64,000 nucleotides of DNA from Pseudomonas sp. DC1.2. Lineage in GTDB: Bacteria > Pseudomonadota > Gammaproteobacteria > Pseudomonadales > Pseudomonadaceae. The notes under the pieces are model-generated. The model worked only from the letters and a program-made list of their open reading frames with translations, made no database searches and was not told the DNA's origin. The stretch covers positions 4,742,001-4,806,000 of the forward strand of contig NZ_CP133782.1 in NCBI RefSeq assembly GCF_034351645.1, given 5' to 3'. The translations under genes and the position numbers were made by a program. Of this stretch, positions 40,201-49,620 are shown piece after piece. How positions within the stretch are numbered: position 1 is the first letter of the stretch; every line of letters starts with the position of its first letter.

Positions 40201-41095
40201 CGAACTCAGTCAACTGATGAAGAACGCCGACACGGCGATGTACCACGCCAAGGAGCGTGGAAAGAACAACTTCCAGTTCTATCAGGCGGATATGAACGCC
40301 AGCGCACTGGAGCGTCTGGAGCTTGAAAGCGACCTGCGTCATGCCTTGGAGCAAGACGAATTTGTGCTGTACTACCAACCGCAGTTCAGCGGCGACGGCA
40401 AACGCCTGACCGGCGCTGAGGCCCTGCTACGCTGGCGCCATCCGCGACGCGGCTTGGTACCTCCCGGAGATTTCATTCCGGTGCTTGAGGAACTCGGGCT
40501 GGTCGTGGACGTCGGTGACTGGGTGATCAGCGAGGCGTGTCGGCAGCTTAAGGCGTGGCACCTGGCCAAGGTGCGCGTACCGAAGGTCTCGGTGAATATT
40601 TCGGCGCGGCAGTTCTCCGACGGCCAACTCGGCACGCGAATCGCTACCATCCTTAGGGAAACCGGCCTGCCGCCGGCGTGCCTGGAGTTGGAGCTGACCG
40701 AAAGTATCCTGATGCGCGAAGTCAGCGAAGCGATGCAGATTCTCGCCGGTTTGAAAAACCTTGGCCTGAGCATTGCGGTCGATGACTTCGGCACCGGTTA
40801 TTCATCGCTCAACTACCTCAAGCAATTCCCCATCGACGTCCTGAAAATCGACCGCACCTTCGTCGATGGACTCCCGTCGGGCGAGCAGGATGCGCAGATT
40901 GCCAGGGCAATCATTGCCATGGCTCACAGCCTGAACCTGGCGGTAATCGCCGAGGGCGTGGAAACCCACGAACAGCTCGAATTCCTGCGTGAGCACGGGT
41001 GTGATGAGGTTCAGGGGTATCTGTTCGGTCGGCCGATGCCGGCGACCCGGTTCGAAGCACAGTTCAGCAATGAAGCGCTCTTCATGTTCGACTGA
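37247..41095 (+). CDS. morA: MorA-like membrane GGDEF-EAL cyclic-di-GMP regulator
   Basis: The 1282-residue protein has a TM helix (about 27-45), a periplasmic sensor loop and a second TM near 264-285. Several PAS/PAC domains follow, the last three ending in [16 protein letters not shown] and ISERKASEQ blocks. GGDEF is intact at 926-930, but the inhibitory site (RxxD) is missing (DDDD there). The EAL domain keeps EALLRW at 1058, [20 protein letters not shown] and AEGVET, so both activities are plausible. Translation must start at the TTG at 37247 (AGGA eight bases upstream): no upstream in-frame start exists and the first ATG lies beyond the first TM. MorA of P. aeruginosa also precedes glyA. 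Confidence 0.88.
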   Translation: MSNATTHLSSRTPTVASGSPLRGTLKGALATLVLLLLALLFWQLLDQLRETQKTQRQYTIDYTADLASQVSLNMALNAQIALNLLPIVEQPQSADEQQALLHKLQQSLPDLRSLALLSPSGKILSDSATDSQDTDYLSDLVRRSRAQAHYFSNANDGSVVHLLLHQASGSSRGYWVLRLTPTFFSSLTKQGETGIRPLWLVENSVNHQIISRDEALSSSRPDMLTAEDLANSVLTVPLSSSDWQLRGLFDRQQVIEQLLPAFIAKCLLGLALSLLPFIALLSMRRRQHQLHEGRRRYQDIFDGTGVALCVLDLSGLNSFFEKAQLNNSEQLQAWLAIPDQRQQLLQELRITEVNQVALQLLNVNACDQAWKLLIDGCPLDNKAIGNQVLEAVLNQQQQLELEIKIQDTHGRDQHLWLVLRLPEEQHDYKSVILSINDITSRKLIELSLLEREGFWSDVVRTVPDHLYVQDVISQRMIFSNHHLGQTLGYNRSELHQMGEYFWEILLNPEDADYYHRSRQTQRYAGYSQLLQCQLRFRHRDGKWRRFDIREQALARDKNDQVTRIIGVAKDITEQIEASESLRDSERRYRMLAESISDVIFSTDRKMTLNYVSPSVYAVLGYDVDWVFQNGWQSTIANPQQLSGISALMDRISKALDKPEQLALLRNQVQTQLYLFDCLRADGRKIPIELRLVLVWDEHGAFEGVLGVGRDISQQRRAEKDLRMAATVFEHSTSAILITDPAGYIVQANEAFSRVSGYAVEQVLDQLPNMLTVDEQQDAHLRYVLKQLHQNNTWEGEVWLKRRSGEHYPAWVGITAVLDDEGDLASYVCFFSDISERKASEQRIHRLAYYDALTHLPNRTLFQDRLHTALQSAERQKSWVVLMFLDLDRFKPINDSLGHAAGDRMLKEMAIRLLGCVDDDDTVARMGGDEFTLLLQPRINREVALNRAINVAEQILASLVKPFVLEGREFFVTASIGIALSPQDGNELSQLMKNADTAMYHAKERGKNNFQFYQADMNASALERLELESDLRHALEQDEFVLYYQPQFSGDGKRLTGAEALLRWRHPRRGLVPPGDFIPVLEELGLVVDVGDWVISEACRQLKAWHLAKVRVPKVSVNISARQFSDGQLGTRIATILRETGLPPACLELELTESILMREVSEAMQILAGLKNLGLSIAVDDFGTGYSSLNYLKQFPIDVLKIDRTFVDGLPSGEQDAQIARAIIAMAHSLNLAVIAEGVETHEQLEFLREHGCDEVQGYLFGRPMPATRFEAQFSNEALFMFD

Positions 41096-41120
41096 GATGT
41101 TGCTGTGTGCCTGATGACGC

Positions 41121-41184
41121 TATCGCGAGCACGCTCGCACAGCGATTGCATTCCAAATCAGCGCGCGAGCCTGCACGCGATGAG
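41121..41184. repeat. Degenerate REP doublet between morA and glyA
   Basis: TATCGCGAGCACGCTCGCAC is followed 20 bases later by a GCGCGAGCCTGCACGCGATG segment with a partly eroded inverted match. Cores match the Pseudomonas REP palindromes elsewhere in the window. Confidence 0.5.
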
Positions 41185-41312
41185 GCCAGCACCCTCACCG
41201 CTGATCCCGTCATGAAGGCCACTTGTCTGCGACATGATGTCCTTTCATATGCCATCTAAAACCCGTTGGGTTAGAATGCGCCTCTTTTCTGCCCCGATCC
41301 TTGAGGACCGCC

Positions 41313-42566
41313 ATGTTCAGCCGTGATCTGACTATTGCCAAGTACGACGCCGATCTCTTTGCCGCCATGGAGCAAGAAGCTCAGCGCCAGGAAGAACACA
41401 TTGAGCTGATCGCTTCGGAAAACTACACCAGCCCTGCGGTGATGGAAGCTCAAGGCTCGGTACTCACCAATAAGTACGCCGAAGGTTATCCGGGCAAGCG
41501 CTACTACGGTGGTTGCGAGTTCGTCGACGTGGTTGAGCAACTGGCCATCGACCGCGCCAAAGAACTGTTCGGTGCTGATTACGCCAACGTTCAGCCGCAC
41601 GCAGGTTCACAAGCCAACAGCGCCGTTTACCTGGCCTTGCTGCAAGCGGGCGACACCATCCTGGGCATGAGCCTGGCCCACGGCGGTCACCTGACACACG
41701 GCGCCAGCGTGTCCTCGTCCGGCAAGCTGTACAACGCCGTTCAGTACGGTATCGATGCCAATGGCCTTATCGACTACGACGAAGTCGAGCGTCTGGCCGT
41801 TGAACACAAGCCGAAAATGATCGTGGCCGGTTTCTCTGCTTACTCGCAGATCCTCGACTTCCCGCGTTTCCGCGAAATCGCTGACAAGGTTGGCGCCTAC
41901 CTGTTTGTCGACATGGCACACGTGGCCGGTCTGGTCGCCGCTGGCGTCTACCCGAACCCGGTCCCTTTCGCTGACGTCGTGACCACCACCACGCACAAGA
42001 CCCTGCGCGGTCCACGTGGCGGCCTGATCCTGGCTCGCGCCAACGCCGACATCGAGAAAAAGCTGAACTCCGCCGTATTCCCTGGCGCACAGGGTGGCCC
42101 GCTGGAGCACGTGATCGCGGCCAAAGCGATCTGCTTTAAAGAAGCGCTGCAGCCTGAATTCAAGACCTACCAGCAGCAAGTAGTGAAGAACGCCAAGGCC
42201 ATGGCCGAGGTGTTCATCAAGCGCGGTTTTGACGTAGTGTCGGGCGGTACTGAAAACCACCTGTTCCTGCTGTCGCTGATCAAGCAGGACATCTCCGGTA
42301 AAGACGCCGATGCCGCACTGGGCAAAGCGTTCATCACCGTGAACAAGAACTCGGTGCCTAACGATCCACGCTCCCCGTTCGTCACCTCCGGTCTGCGTTT
42401 CGGTACTCCTGCTGTGACCACTCGTGGCTTCAACGAAGTTGATTGCCAAGAATTGGCCGGCTGGATCTGCGACATCCTGGCTGATCTGAATAATGAAGCG
42501 ATGATCGACGCCGTTCGTGAGAAGGTCAAAGCCATTTGCAAAAAGCTGCCGGTATACGGCGCTTAA
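41313..42566 (+). CDS. glyA: GlyA, serine hydroxymethyltransferase
   Basis: PLP enzyme interconverting serine and glycine with tetrahydrofolate, the main one-carbon source. The 417 residues include the PLP lysine K229 in [15 protein letters not shown] chose the ATG at 41313 because it has GAGG upstream and gives the standard 417-residue length; an in-frame ATG four codons earlier is less likely. It is followed by a strong terminator. Its position beside morA matches glyA2 in P. aeruginosa. Confidence 0.97.
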   Translation: MFSRDLTIAKYDADLFAAMEQEAQRQEEHIELIASENYTSPAVMEAQGSVLTNKYAEGYPGKRYYGGCEFVDVVEQLAIDRAKELFGADYANVQPHAGSQANSAVYLALLQAGDTILGMSLAHGGHLTHGASVSSSGKLYNAVQYGIDANGLIDYDEVERLAVEHKPKMIVAGFSAYSQILDFPRFREIADKVGAYLFVDMAHVAGLVAAGVYPNPVPFADVVTTTTHKTLRGPRGGLILARANADIEKKLNSAVFPGAQGGPLEHVIAAKAICFKEALQPEFKTYQQQVVKNAKAMAEVFIKRGFDVVSGGTENHLFLLSLIKQDISGKDADAALGKAFITVNKNSVPNDPRSPFVTSGLRFGTPAVTTRGFNEVDCQELAGWICDILADLNNEAMIDAVREKVKAICKKLPVYGA

Positions 42567-42588
42567 TAGCGGTTGCTTTAAACACAAG

Positions 42589-42616
42589 AAACCCGGCTCT
42601 TAAGCCGGGTTTTTTT
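42589..42616 (+). terminator. Rho-independent terminator of glyA
   Basis: AAACCCGGCT pairs with AGCCGGGTTT around CTTA, followed by a continuing T run. It is 22 bases after the stop. Confidence 0.93.
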
Positions 42617-42830
42617 AAATTAAAATATAAGATTTTATTACCTGACGGCCCCGCGCTACTGCTCAGCGCTACTGGGCGCCCATCCTTTGCTCGTCTTGCG
42701 CTCACGCCAGAAAATCCTGTCTAATTTTTTGAAATATATACCCCCGCGCTCTTAGCAAAAAACTACTAGCCTCTTCTTTGCAGCACAGGAAACCACATCA
42801 TAAGTTTAATAAAAACATTGAGATACTTTC

Positions 42831-43400
42831 ATGACCAGTTCTATTCAAAAGTCCTTTAGCGCCGCCCTTGAAATACCTGGCAGGGCATCAAACCTCCTTG
42901 CAACGCTCTACGGAAAGCCGGCCATTTCAACACCCTTTGCAGGCAGCGGCGGCTTCTTCAGCGGCCGTCCACAGGAGCGTGATGACTCGCATTTACTGGG
43001 CTCCCGCCCGAACAAGGACGTCAGAGACATCCCGCCACTCAAGCTGTATTTTTTTTATACATCAAAGGGTTACGAAATTTATATCCGGGATAATGACCCC
43101 CATCCTCCAAACTTTCGCCTTAGTAAAGGCATCAGTGGAATTCTGGGTGCGGTCGATAGAAACGCTGAAGCGCTCACGCTATTTGAGCTGCTAGATGCAA
43201 ACAATAACGTTATCACCTTGGACAACTTGCGTGGCAATCACCATTACGTAAAGCTCAAAGCTATCGATGGCGGTTTTATTGGCAGAGCTAAAATACACGG
43301 CTCACGATTTTCTTACACGGCCGACACGGGTACAAAAAGTATCGTAACGTTCAATTTAACTATTTTAGCGACCCACCTTCCTGATCGTTCACAGGTGTAA
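42831..43400 (+). CDS. Unrecognised AT-rich protein gene (accessory)
   Basis: The 189-residue protein is not recognised. It has no signal peptide and no hydrophobic helix. The first 60 residues are Gly/Ser/Pro-rich and look disordered. Residues 70-180 look beta-strand-rich (KLYFFYTSKGYEIYIRD, GRAKIHGSRFSYTAD), perhaps a small beta-sandwich or trefoil. The gene and its 200-base flanks are visibly more AT-rich than the neighbours and use TTA and ATA codons rare here. It sits alone between glyA and the yjiA-like gene, suggesting a transferred cargo gene. Confidence 0.6.
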   Translation: MTSSIQKSFSAALEIPGRASNLLATLYGKPAISTPFAGSGGFFSGRPQERDDSHLLGSRPNKDVRDIPPLKLYFFYTSKGYEIYIRDNDPHPPNFRLSKGISGILGAVDRNAEALTLFELLDANNNVITLDNLRGNHHYVKLKAIDGGFIGRAKIHGSRFSYTADTGTKSIVTFNLTILATHLPDRSQV

Positions 43401-43610
43401 AGAACTCAACTTTCTCGGCCGGTTACTTTCACCATAAGTCTTCCAGTGAAGAGCACATTGCTGAACACGACCTCCACTCAGAAGTGTGCTGCCGGTCAGA
43501 TCGATAACAAAAGCAATCGAGGACGATTGCTCCTCACCTATTGGATAAGCGCCCCCTCGTGGGAGCTTGCTCACAAAAAGTCCGTTCAACACACAGAAGA
43601 AGCCTTGACC

Positions 43611-44582
43611 TTACTCGGCCGCCACCCGTGCAAACCCCGCACGAATCTCCTCCTCCGGTAAATCATCGGCAATAAACACGATCACACTTTCCCGCGCCTC
43701 GTCCTTCATCCATTCAGTGTCCCAATCAAAACCGTACAGTTTCAGCACGCCTTGAAAGACCATACGACGCGACTCGCCAGCGATGTTCAACACGCCTTTG
43801 TAGCGCAGCAATTGCTTGCCATGGTCTTCCAGCAGTTGGTTCATGAACTCGCTGAGTTTGTCGATATCCAGTGCTTTTTCAGTACGCAGTACCAAGCTGG
43901 TGATGCGGTCAATGGAGGGTGCTTTGCTCACCGGACGCAAGCTCACGCCACCGCCCAGGTCGGCATTGAGGTTAAAACCACGAACATCGAGTAATTCGGC
44001 AAGGTCGATCTTGCCGTGTTCAACCACACGAATCGGCGCGCGACGGTTGATCCGAGTCAAACGTTCGCTCAGCGCAGTGAAAGCCAACTCGTCCACCAGA
44101 TCCCGTTTGCTCACCAGCAGGCGATCAGCAAAACCTACCTGCGCCTGGGCGATAGTCTGCGTCAGGTGCGTGTCGGCATGCGCAGCGTCCACCAGCGTGA
44201 TGATGCCATCGAGGATGTAACGTTCGCGCAGCTCTTCATCAATGAAAAAAGTCTGCGCCACCGGTGCCGGGTCAGCCAGGCCTGTGCATTCGATCACCAG
44301 ACGATCGAAAAAGATTTCGCCGCTGTCCAAACGCTCAAGCAGCAGGTATAGAGCCTTGGTCAGGTCGGTGTGAATAGTGCAACAGACACAACCGTTGGAC
44401 AACGTCATCACTTGCACCGGCTCGTCGCCCAACAACTGAGTGTCGATACCCGCGTCGCTGAATTCGTTTTCAATCACGGCGATTTTCAGGCCGTGCTCGG
44501 CTTTGAGCAGATAACGCAGCAGCGTAGTTTTTCCCGCACCAAGAAAGCCGCTGAGGATCGTCACAGGGATGGGAGAGGACAA
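43611..44582 (-). CDS. yjiA: YjiA-like G3E GTPase (CobW/COG0523 family)
   Basis: The 323-residue GTP-binding metallochaperone-like protein has Walker A GFLGAGKTT (12-20), the metal-binding CxCC as NGCVCC (C65, C67, C68), ECTGLADP, and the switch-like SKRD motif, with a CobW C-terminal domain. It has a TTG start at 44582 with GGAG seven bases upstream and no ATG nearby. It is third in cstA-ybdD-yjiA, the order of the E. coli yjiY-yjiX-yjiA operon, though a REP doublet lies between it and ybdD. The metal partner (zinc, cobalt or other) is unknown. Confidence 0.85.
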   Translation of the reverse strand: MSSPIPVTILSGFLGAGKTTLLRYLLKAEHGLKIAVIENEFSDAGIDTQLLGDEPVQVMTLSNGCVCCTIHTDLTKALYLLLERLDSGEIFFDRLVIECTGLADPAPVAQTFFIDEELRERYILDGIITLVDAAHADTHLTQTIAQAQVGFADRLLVSKRDLVDELAFTALSERLTRINRRAPIRVVEHGKIDLAELLDVRGFNLNADLGGGVSLRPVSKAPSIDRITSLVLRTEKALDIDKLSEFMNQLLEDHGKQLLRYKGVLNIAGESRRMVFQGVLKLYGFDWDTEWMKDEARESVIVFIADDLPEEEIRAGFARVAAE

Positions 44583-44628
44583 ACGCGTTCTCCTGATTCA
44601 CAAAAATGAATGGAATGGGCCAAACAAA

Positions 44629-44717
44629 TGTGGGAGCGGGCTCGTCCGCGATTGCAGACTGACAGCCAACACGGATGTTGAGTGCTCAGTCGCTATCGCG
44701 GGCAAGCCCGCTCCCAC
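44629..44717. repeat. REP doublet (REPIN-like) between yjiA-like gene and ybdD
   Basis: TGTGGGAGCGGGCTCGTCCGC faces an inverted ATCGCGGGCAAGCCCGCTCCCA about 45 bases later. This is a GCGGGC-variant of the REP palindromes at 18.9 and 24.0 kb. Confidence 0.82.
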
Positions 44718-44743
44718 CGGGTCAAACAAAGCTGCTCAGCAGA

Positions 44744-44941
44744 TCAACAACACTTGGGGCCACCCTTGCCACCGTAACGGGCTTCCTGACGTTCGCGAAA
44801 GAACATCTCGTAGCTCATCACCGGTTTGTCCGGGTGTTTGGTTTGCATATGCTCGACGTAATTGTCGTAGTCGGGCATGCCGACCATCAGGCGCGCGGCC
44901 TGACCGAGGTATTTACCGAGGCGACTCAGGTCATTGAACAT
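44744..44941 (-). CDS. ybdD: YbdD/YjiX-family small protein
   Basis: The 65-residue soluble protein begins [29 protein letters not shown] and ends GGPKCC. It belongs to the DUF466 (YbdD/YjiX) family, always encoded just after a CstA/BtsT carbon transporter. It lies 15 bases after cstA. Role unknown, perhaps a transporter accessory. Confidence 0.92.
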   Translation of the reverse strand: MFNDLSRLGKYLGQAARLMVGMPDYDNYVEHMQTKHPDKPVMSYEMFFRERQEARYGGKGGPKCC

Positions 44942-44956
44942 GTTTGCAATCCTCGA

Positions 44957-47023
44957 TTACGCGTCAGGAACAGCCTGGAATGGCGCTTCTTTATCCGTGC
45001 GCTCTTTAGTACCCCAAGCGGCGATACCGACCTTAAGCGCATAGAACAGAATACTGAACACCACGAACAGGAACAGCGCCGTCAGCGTTGCGTTGGTGTA
45101 AGCGTTGTAGATCACGTGCTGCATCTGGTTGATGTCCTTGGCCGGCGCCAGGATCTGGCCACTTGCCAGAGCATCACTGTATTTCTTGGCCAGCGCCAAG
45201 AAGCCGATGGCCGGGTTGGCGTCGAACAACTTTATGAAGCCTGCGGTGACGGTGCAGATCAGCAACCAGACAGCGGGCAGCATGGTGACCCAGATGTAGC
45301 GTTGCCGTTTCATTTTGATCAGGACGACCGTCGCCAACATCAGCGCGATCCCCGCCAGCATCTGGTTGGAGATACCGAACAGCGGCCACAAGGTATTGAT
45401 GCCACCCAGCGGATCAATCACGCCCTGGTACAGCAAGTAACCCCACATCGCCACACAACCACCGGTCGCGATCAGGTTGGCGGTCCAGGATTCAGTGCGT
45501 TTGAGCGCAGGCACGAAGGAGCCGAGCAAGTCCTGCAACATGAAGCGTCCGGCGCGGGTGCCGGCATCGACGGCGGTCAGGATAAACAGTGCTTCGAACA
45601 GAATCGCAAAGTGGTACCAGAACGCCATGGTGTTTTCACCCGGCAGCACGCTGTGCAGGATCTGCGCGATACCGACCGCCAGGGTCGGAGCACCGCCAGC
45701 ACGCGCCAGAACAGTGGTTTCACCAATGTCCCTGGCCACCGCTTGCAGCGCTTCCGGGGTAATTGCAAAACCCCAGCTGCTGACGGTTTGCGCAACTTGC
45801 ATCACATCACCGCCGACAATAGCCGCCGGACTGTTCATGGCGAAGTACACACCAGGCTCGATCACAGAAGCGGCAACCATCGCCATGATGGCCACGAACG
45901 ACTCCATCAGCATGCCGCCGTAACCGATATAACGGGCATGGCCTTCGCTCGCCAAAAGTTTCGGCGTGGTGCCGGAAGCAATCAGCGCGTGGAAACCCGA
46001 GACCGCGCCACAGGCAATCGTGATGAACAGGAACGGGAACAGCCCGCCCTTCCACACCGGTCCCGTGCCATCGATGAACTGAGTCAGCGCCGGCATTTTC
46101 AACACGGGCATAGTGACCAGGATGCCGATCGCCAGCGCGACGATGGTACCGATCTTGAGGAAGGTAGACAGGTAATCACGGGGCGCCAGAATCAGCCACA
46201 CCGGCAGTACCGCCGCGACAAAACCGTAGCCGATCAGCATCCAGGTGATCTGGATCCCGGTGAAGCTGAAGGCTTTGGCCCACACCGGGTCAGCGGCAAT
46301 CTGCCCACCCAGCCAGATCGAGCCCAGCAGCAACAGCACGCCGACAACGGAGATTTCACCAATGCGACCCGGTCGGATGTAGCGCATATAAATGCCCATG
46401 AACATCGCGATCGGGATGGTCGCCATCACCGTGAAAATACCCCATGGGCTTTCAGCCAAGGCTTTGACCACGATCAGCGCCAGCACCGCGAGGATGATGA
46501 TCATGATCAGGAAGCAGCCAAACAACGCAATGGTGCCAGGAATACGGCCCATTTCTTCACGGACCATGTCACCCAGCGAGCGGCCGTTGCGACGTGTGGA
46601 CATGAACAGGACCATGAAGTCCTGAACCGCACCGGCCAGTACCACGCCGGCAATCAGCCAGAGCGTACCCGGCAGGTAACCCATCTGTGCCGCCAGCACC
46701 GGCCCGACCAAAGGTCCCGCGCCAGCGATGGCTGCGAAGTGGTGGCCGAAGAGGATGTGTTTGTTGGTAGGGACGTAATCCAGACCATCATTGTTGACCA
46801 CGGCGGGCGTGGCACGTCGCGGATCAAGTTGCATCACATTGTTGGCGATGAACAGACTGTAATAACGGTATGCAACCAGATAGATGGCCACGGCAGCGAC
46901 CACAATCCACAAGGCGTTGATCGCCTCGCCTCGGCGCAATGCCACTACGCCAAGGGCGCACGCGCCTACGATTGCCAGCAGCAGCCAGGGTAAGTGGCGT
47001 AGCAGGCTATTATTGTTTTTCAT
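44957..47023 (-). CDS. cstA: CstA-family pyruvate/peptide transporter
   Basis: The 688-residue inner-membrane protein has about 16-18 hydrophobic helices and the CstA signatures NKHILFGHHFAAIAGAGPLVGPV and GTLWLIAGVVLAGAVQDF. The E. coli homologues BtsT and CstA import pyruvate and peptides under carbon limitation. The ATG at 47023 gives the same length as the P. aeruginosa protein; the frame extends 27 codons further but without family support. Start is divergent from mapZ. Confidence 0.93.
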   Translation of the reverse strand: MKNNNSLLRHLPWLLLAIVGACALGVVALRRGEAINALWIVVAAVAIYLVAYRYYSLFIANNVMQLDPRRATPAVVNNDGLDYVPTNKHILFGHHFAAIAGAGPLVGPVLAAQMGYLPGTLWLIAGVVLAGAVQDFMVLFMSTRRNGRSLGDMVREEMGRIPGTIALFGCFLIMIIILAVLALIVVKALAESPWGIFTVMATIPIAMFMGIYMRYIRPGRIGEISVVGVLLLLGSIWLGGQIAADPVWAKAFSFTGIQITWMLIGYGFVAAVLPVWLILAPRDYLSTFLKIGTIVALAIGILVTMPVLKMPALTQFIDGTGPVWKGGLFPFLFITIACGAVSGFHALIASGTTPKLLASEGHARYIGYGGMLMESFVAIMAMVAASVIEPGVYFAMNSPAAIVGGDVMQVAQTVSSWGFAITPEALQAVARDIGETTVLARAGGAPTLAVGIAQILHSVLPGENTMAFWYHFAILFEALFILTAVDAGTRAGRFMLQDLLGSFVPALKRTESWTANLIATGGCVAMWGYLLYQGVIDPLGGINTLWPLFGISNQMLAGIALMLATVVLIKMKRQRYIWVTMLPAVWLLICTVTAGFIKLFDANPAIGFLALAKKYSDALASGQILAPAKDINQMQHVIYNAYTNATLTALFLFVVFSILFYALKVGIAAWGTKERTDKEAPFQAVPDA

Positions 47024-47182
47024 TTTATTATCCCAGCCAGGGTGGACAAGAAAGACAGCCACCCCGAGTTTAGCGCTAACGACGGCAAAGACCATACCCG
47101 ACATTGGTCTAGCGCCTTGCCTGCGGTGGCGGTCTTTAGCGCAGCGGGTCTATAGTCAGCCAACCCTTATGAGGATTGCGCC

Positions 47183-47551
47183 ATGAGTGAGCACCCTGCC
47201 AATCGCCGCCGCTTCAAACGTATTGCGTTCGATGCCCGAACCGAGCTGAGCCAGGAGGGACTCACTTGGCCAGTCAAGCTGATAGACCTTTCGCTCAAAG
47301 GGCTGTTGATCGAGAAGCCCGAGCCGTGGCTGGGCAATCGAGAGCATCACTTTTGCGTCGATGTTCATCTGACTGATGACGTCGCGATCAAGATGGATGT
47401 GCTACTGACGCACGATGACCACGGTCAGCTTGGCTTCGTCTGCAAACACATCAGCCTGGAGTCCATCGAGCGCCTGCGGCGGTTGATTGAATTCAACCTG
47501 GGAGACCCCCAGGAACTGGAGCGTGAACTGGGCGCCCTGATCGACATCTGA
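47183..47551 (+). CDS. mapZ: MapZ-like PilZ-domain cyclic-di-GMP receptor
   Basis: The 122-residue single PilZ domain keeps both c-di-GMP motifs, RxxxR at 9-13 (RRFKR) and DxSxxG at 35-40 (DLSLKG). The P. aeruginosa counterpart at this locus (PA4608, MapZ) binds the chemoreceptor methyltransferase CheR1 when loaded and alters chemotaxis. The same role here is inferred from orthology. A GAGG ribosome-binding site precedes the ATG. MorA, encoded 6 kb away, is a candidate upstream enzyme. Confidence 0.87.
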   Translation: MSEHPANRRRFKRIAFDARTELSQEGLTWPVKLIDLSLKGLLIEKPEPWLGNREHHFCVDVHLTDDVAIKMDVLLTHDDHGQLGFVCKHISLESIERLRRLIEFNLGDPQELERELGALIDI

Positions 47552-47594
47552 AGACGGGCTCCCTTTCAAAATGTGCAAGCTCGTTCGCCAAGGG

Positions 47595-48962
47595 TCATTC
47601 GAACAAGGCATCTAGCGCCTGTTCGAGGCGGGTCACGGCAATGATCTGCAACCCAGGCGGCGCTTCTTTAGGCGCGTTACCCTTGGGCACGATAGCGCGC
47701 TTGAAACCGTGTTTGGCCGCCTCTTTCAAGCGTTCCTGGCCACTTGGCACCGGGCGCACTTCACCCGACAACCCCACTTCCCCAAAAACCAGCAAATCGT
47801 GCGGCAGCGGCCGGTTGCGTAAACTGGACATTACAGCCGCCATCAGCGCCAGGTCGGAAGCCGTCTCCAGGACTTTGACCCCACCCACCACATTGAGAAA
47901 TACGTCTTGATCGTGGGTCGGTATGCCGCCGTGACGGTGCAACACCGCCAGTAACATGGCCAGTCGGTTCTGATCCAGCCCCAGCGTCACCCGACGTGGA
48001 TTGGCCAAATGGCTGTCGTCGACTAACGCTTGAACCTCCACCAGCATCGGCCGAGTACCTTCCCACGTAGCCATGACCACGCTGCCCGGAACCTCTTCCT
48101 GAGCACGGGTGAGAAAAATCGCCGATGGATTGGAGACTTCTTTCAGGCCCTTGTCCGTCATGCCAAAGACACCCAGCTCATTCACCGCGCCAAAACGGTT
48201 TTTTACAGCCCTGAGCAAGCGCAACCGACCATCGGATTCGCCTTCGAAATACAACACGGTATCGACCATGTGCTCCAGCACCCGAGGGCCCGCCAACGCG
48301 CCTTCTTTCGTCACATGACCGACCAGAAAAATCGCCGTGCCACTCTGCTTGGCGTAGCGCACCAACAGCGCCGCGCTTTCGCGTACCTGAGAGACGCCAC
48401 CCGGTGCCGATTGCAGTTGCTCGGTGAAAATCGTCTGGATCGAGTCAATCACCATGACCTTGGGCTTTTCCTGGCGGGCCGTGGCAATGATGGTTTCGAT
48501 GCAGGTTTCGGTCATCACCCGCAGTTTGTCCTGAGGCAAGCCCAAGCGACGGGCACGCATGGCCACCTGCTGTTGGGATTCTTCGCCCGTGACGTATAGC
48601 GCCGGCATGCTCTTGGCGAGGTTGCACAAGGTTTGCAACAGAATGGTCGATTTGCCAATGCCGGGATCACCGCCGATCAGCACCACCGAGCCGTCGACCA
48701 GACCACCGCCCAGTACACGATCGAGTTCACTGGAGGCCGTAGAAAAGCGCGGGATTTCCTCGACACTGACTTCAGCCAGGGTCCTGATCTGTGCCTGCTG
48801 GCCGGTCCAACCGGTACGGCCGCTGGGCGCTACCGCCCCGCCGCTCTCGACCATGGTTTCGGTCAGGGTGTTCCAGGCTCCGCATTCGCCGCACTGGCCG
48901 GCCCACTTGGGGAAAGTTGAGCCGCACTCGGTGCAGCCATACATGCGCTTGGCCTTGGCCAT
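47595..48962 (-). CDS. radA: RadA (Sms), branch-migration DNA repair ATPase
   Basis: The 455-residue protein has an N-terminal zinc finger (C10, C13, C24, C27), a RecA-like core with Walker A GGDPGIGKST, the RadA-specific KNRFG motif, and a C-terminal Lon-protease-like domain without catalytic function. It promotes branch migration in recombination. The ATG at 48962 (MAKAKRMYGC) matches family starts, five codons into the open frame. It follows ankB by 45 bases on the same strand and may be cotranscribed. Confidence 0.96.
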   Translation of the reverse strand: MAKAKRMYGCTECGSTFPKWAGQCGECGAWNTLTETMVESGGAVAPSGRTGWTGQQAQIRTLAEVSVEEIPRFSTASSELDRVLGGGLVDGSVVLIGGDPGIGKSTILLQTLCNLAKSMPALYVTGEESQQQVAMRARRLGLPQDKLRVMTETCIETIIATARQEKPKVMVIDSIQTIFTEQLQSAPGGVSQVRESAALLVRYAKQSGTAIFLVGHVTKEGALAGPRVLEHMVDTVLYFEGESDGRLRLLRAVKNRFGAVNELGVFGMTDKGLKEVSNPSAIFLTRAQEEVPGSVVMATWEGTRPMLVEVQALVDDSHLANPRRVTLGLDQNRLAMLLAVLHRHGGIPTHDQDVFLNVVGGVKVLETASDLALMAAVMSSLRNRPLPHDLLVFGEVGLSGEVRPVPSGQERLKEAAKHGFKRAIVPKGNAPKEAPPGLQIIAVTRLEQALDALFE

Positions 48963-49007
48963 CTGAACTCCCGGCAAAAAACGCGATGATAGCCCAGGTA
49001 GAGACGA

Positions 49008-49562
49008 TCAGCGCGGCGCGGCGGTACGGATTTCACCGCCGGCCAGACGTGCGGCGCTGTTGCCTAAGGGGTCTTCAGCATTCATATCGGCGCCTTTTGC
49101 CTTGAGGGCGTCGAGTAATTCAACGCGCTTGAACAACCCGGCGTACATCGCCGCTGTCTGCCCGGCGCCATTGCGTTGATCAGGACTGCAATTGGCGGAT
49201 AACAGCGTCCGGGCGATCTGCGCTTCGCCTTTGAAAATAGCGCCCATCAGCGCTGTATTACCCCGTTGATCCTGAGCACAGGCGTCTGCCCCGGCGGCGA
49301 GTAAACGGTCTACCGCAGCGCTCTGGCCGTGGTAAGCCGCCAGAATTAGTGCGGTGTAACCTTTGTCGTCACGGGTATCAAGGGAATAGCCGGCCTCGAT
49401 AAAAGTATCGAGCATCGGCACATCGCCACGGCGGGCGGCGTCAAAGTAATAATCCTGCAACTGGGCTTTCAGTGCCGCAGGATCCTTCGCAACGCCGACA
49501 CTCGGATCGGCGAAAACACTGAACGACAAACAGGCCAATAACACAGAGGAATAAAAACGCAT
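49008..49562 (-). CDS. ankB: AnkB, periplasmic ankyrin-repeat partner of catalase
   Basis: The 184-residue protein has a signal peptide (RFYSSVLLACLSFSVFA). It has four or five ankyrin repeats (DKGYTALILAAYHGQSAAVD, QRGNTALMGAIFKGEAQIAR and others). In P. aeruginosa ankB lies directly behind katB and is needed for full KatB activity, and the same order is present here, 58 bases after katB. The scaffold or haem-protection role is inferred. Confidence 0.9.
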   Translation of the reverse strand: MRFYSSVLLACLSFSVFADPSVGVAKDPAALKAQLQDYYFDAARRGDVPMLDTFIEAGYSLDTRDDKGYTALILAAYHGQSAAVDRLLAAGADACAQDQRGNTALMGAIFKGEAQIARTLLSANCSPDQRNGAGQTAAMYAGLFKRVELLDALKAKGADMNAEDPLGNSAARLAGGEIRTAAPR

Positions 49563-49620
49563 GACAGATTCCTTGGTCGAACGGGACCTCGAATGAGGTC
49601 CCGCTTTCAGGCTAACGGGA

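Noticed and set aside
43389..43592. 67-codon minus-strand frame after the orphan gene
   Set aside because: Overlaps a REP half-site and has no ribosome-binding site or conserved look.
44675..46993. 772-codon open frame opposite cstA
   Set aside because: Shadow of a membrane-protein gene; composition is His/Gln/Arg-rich and has no recognised domain.
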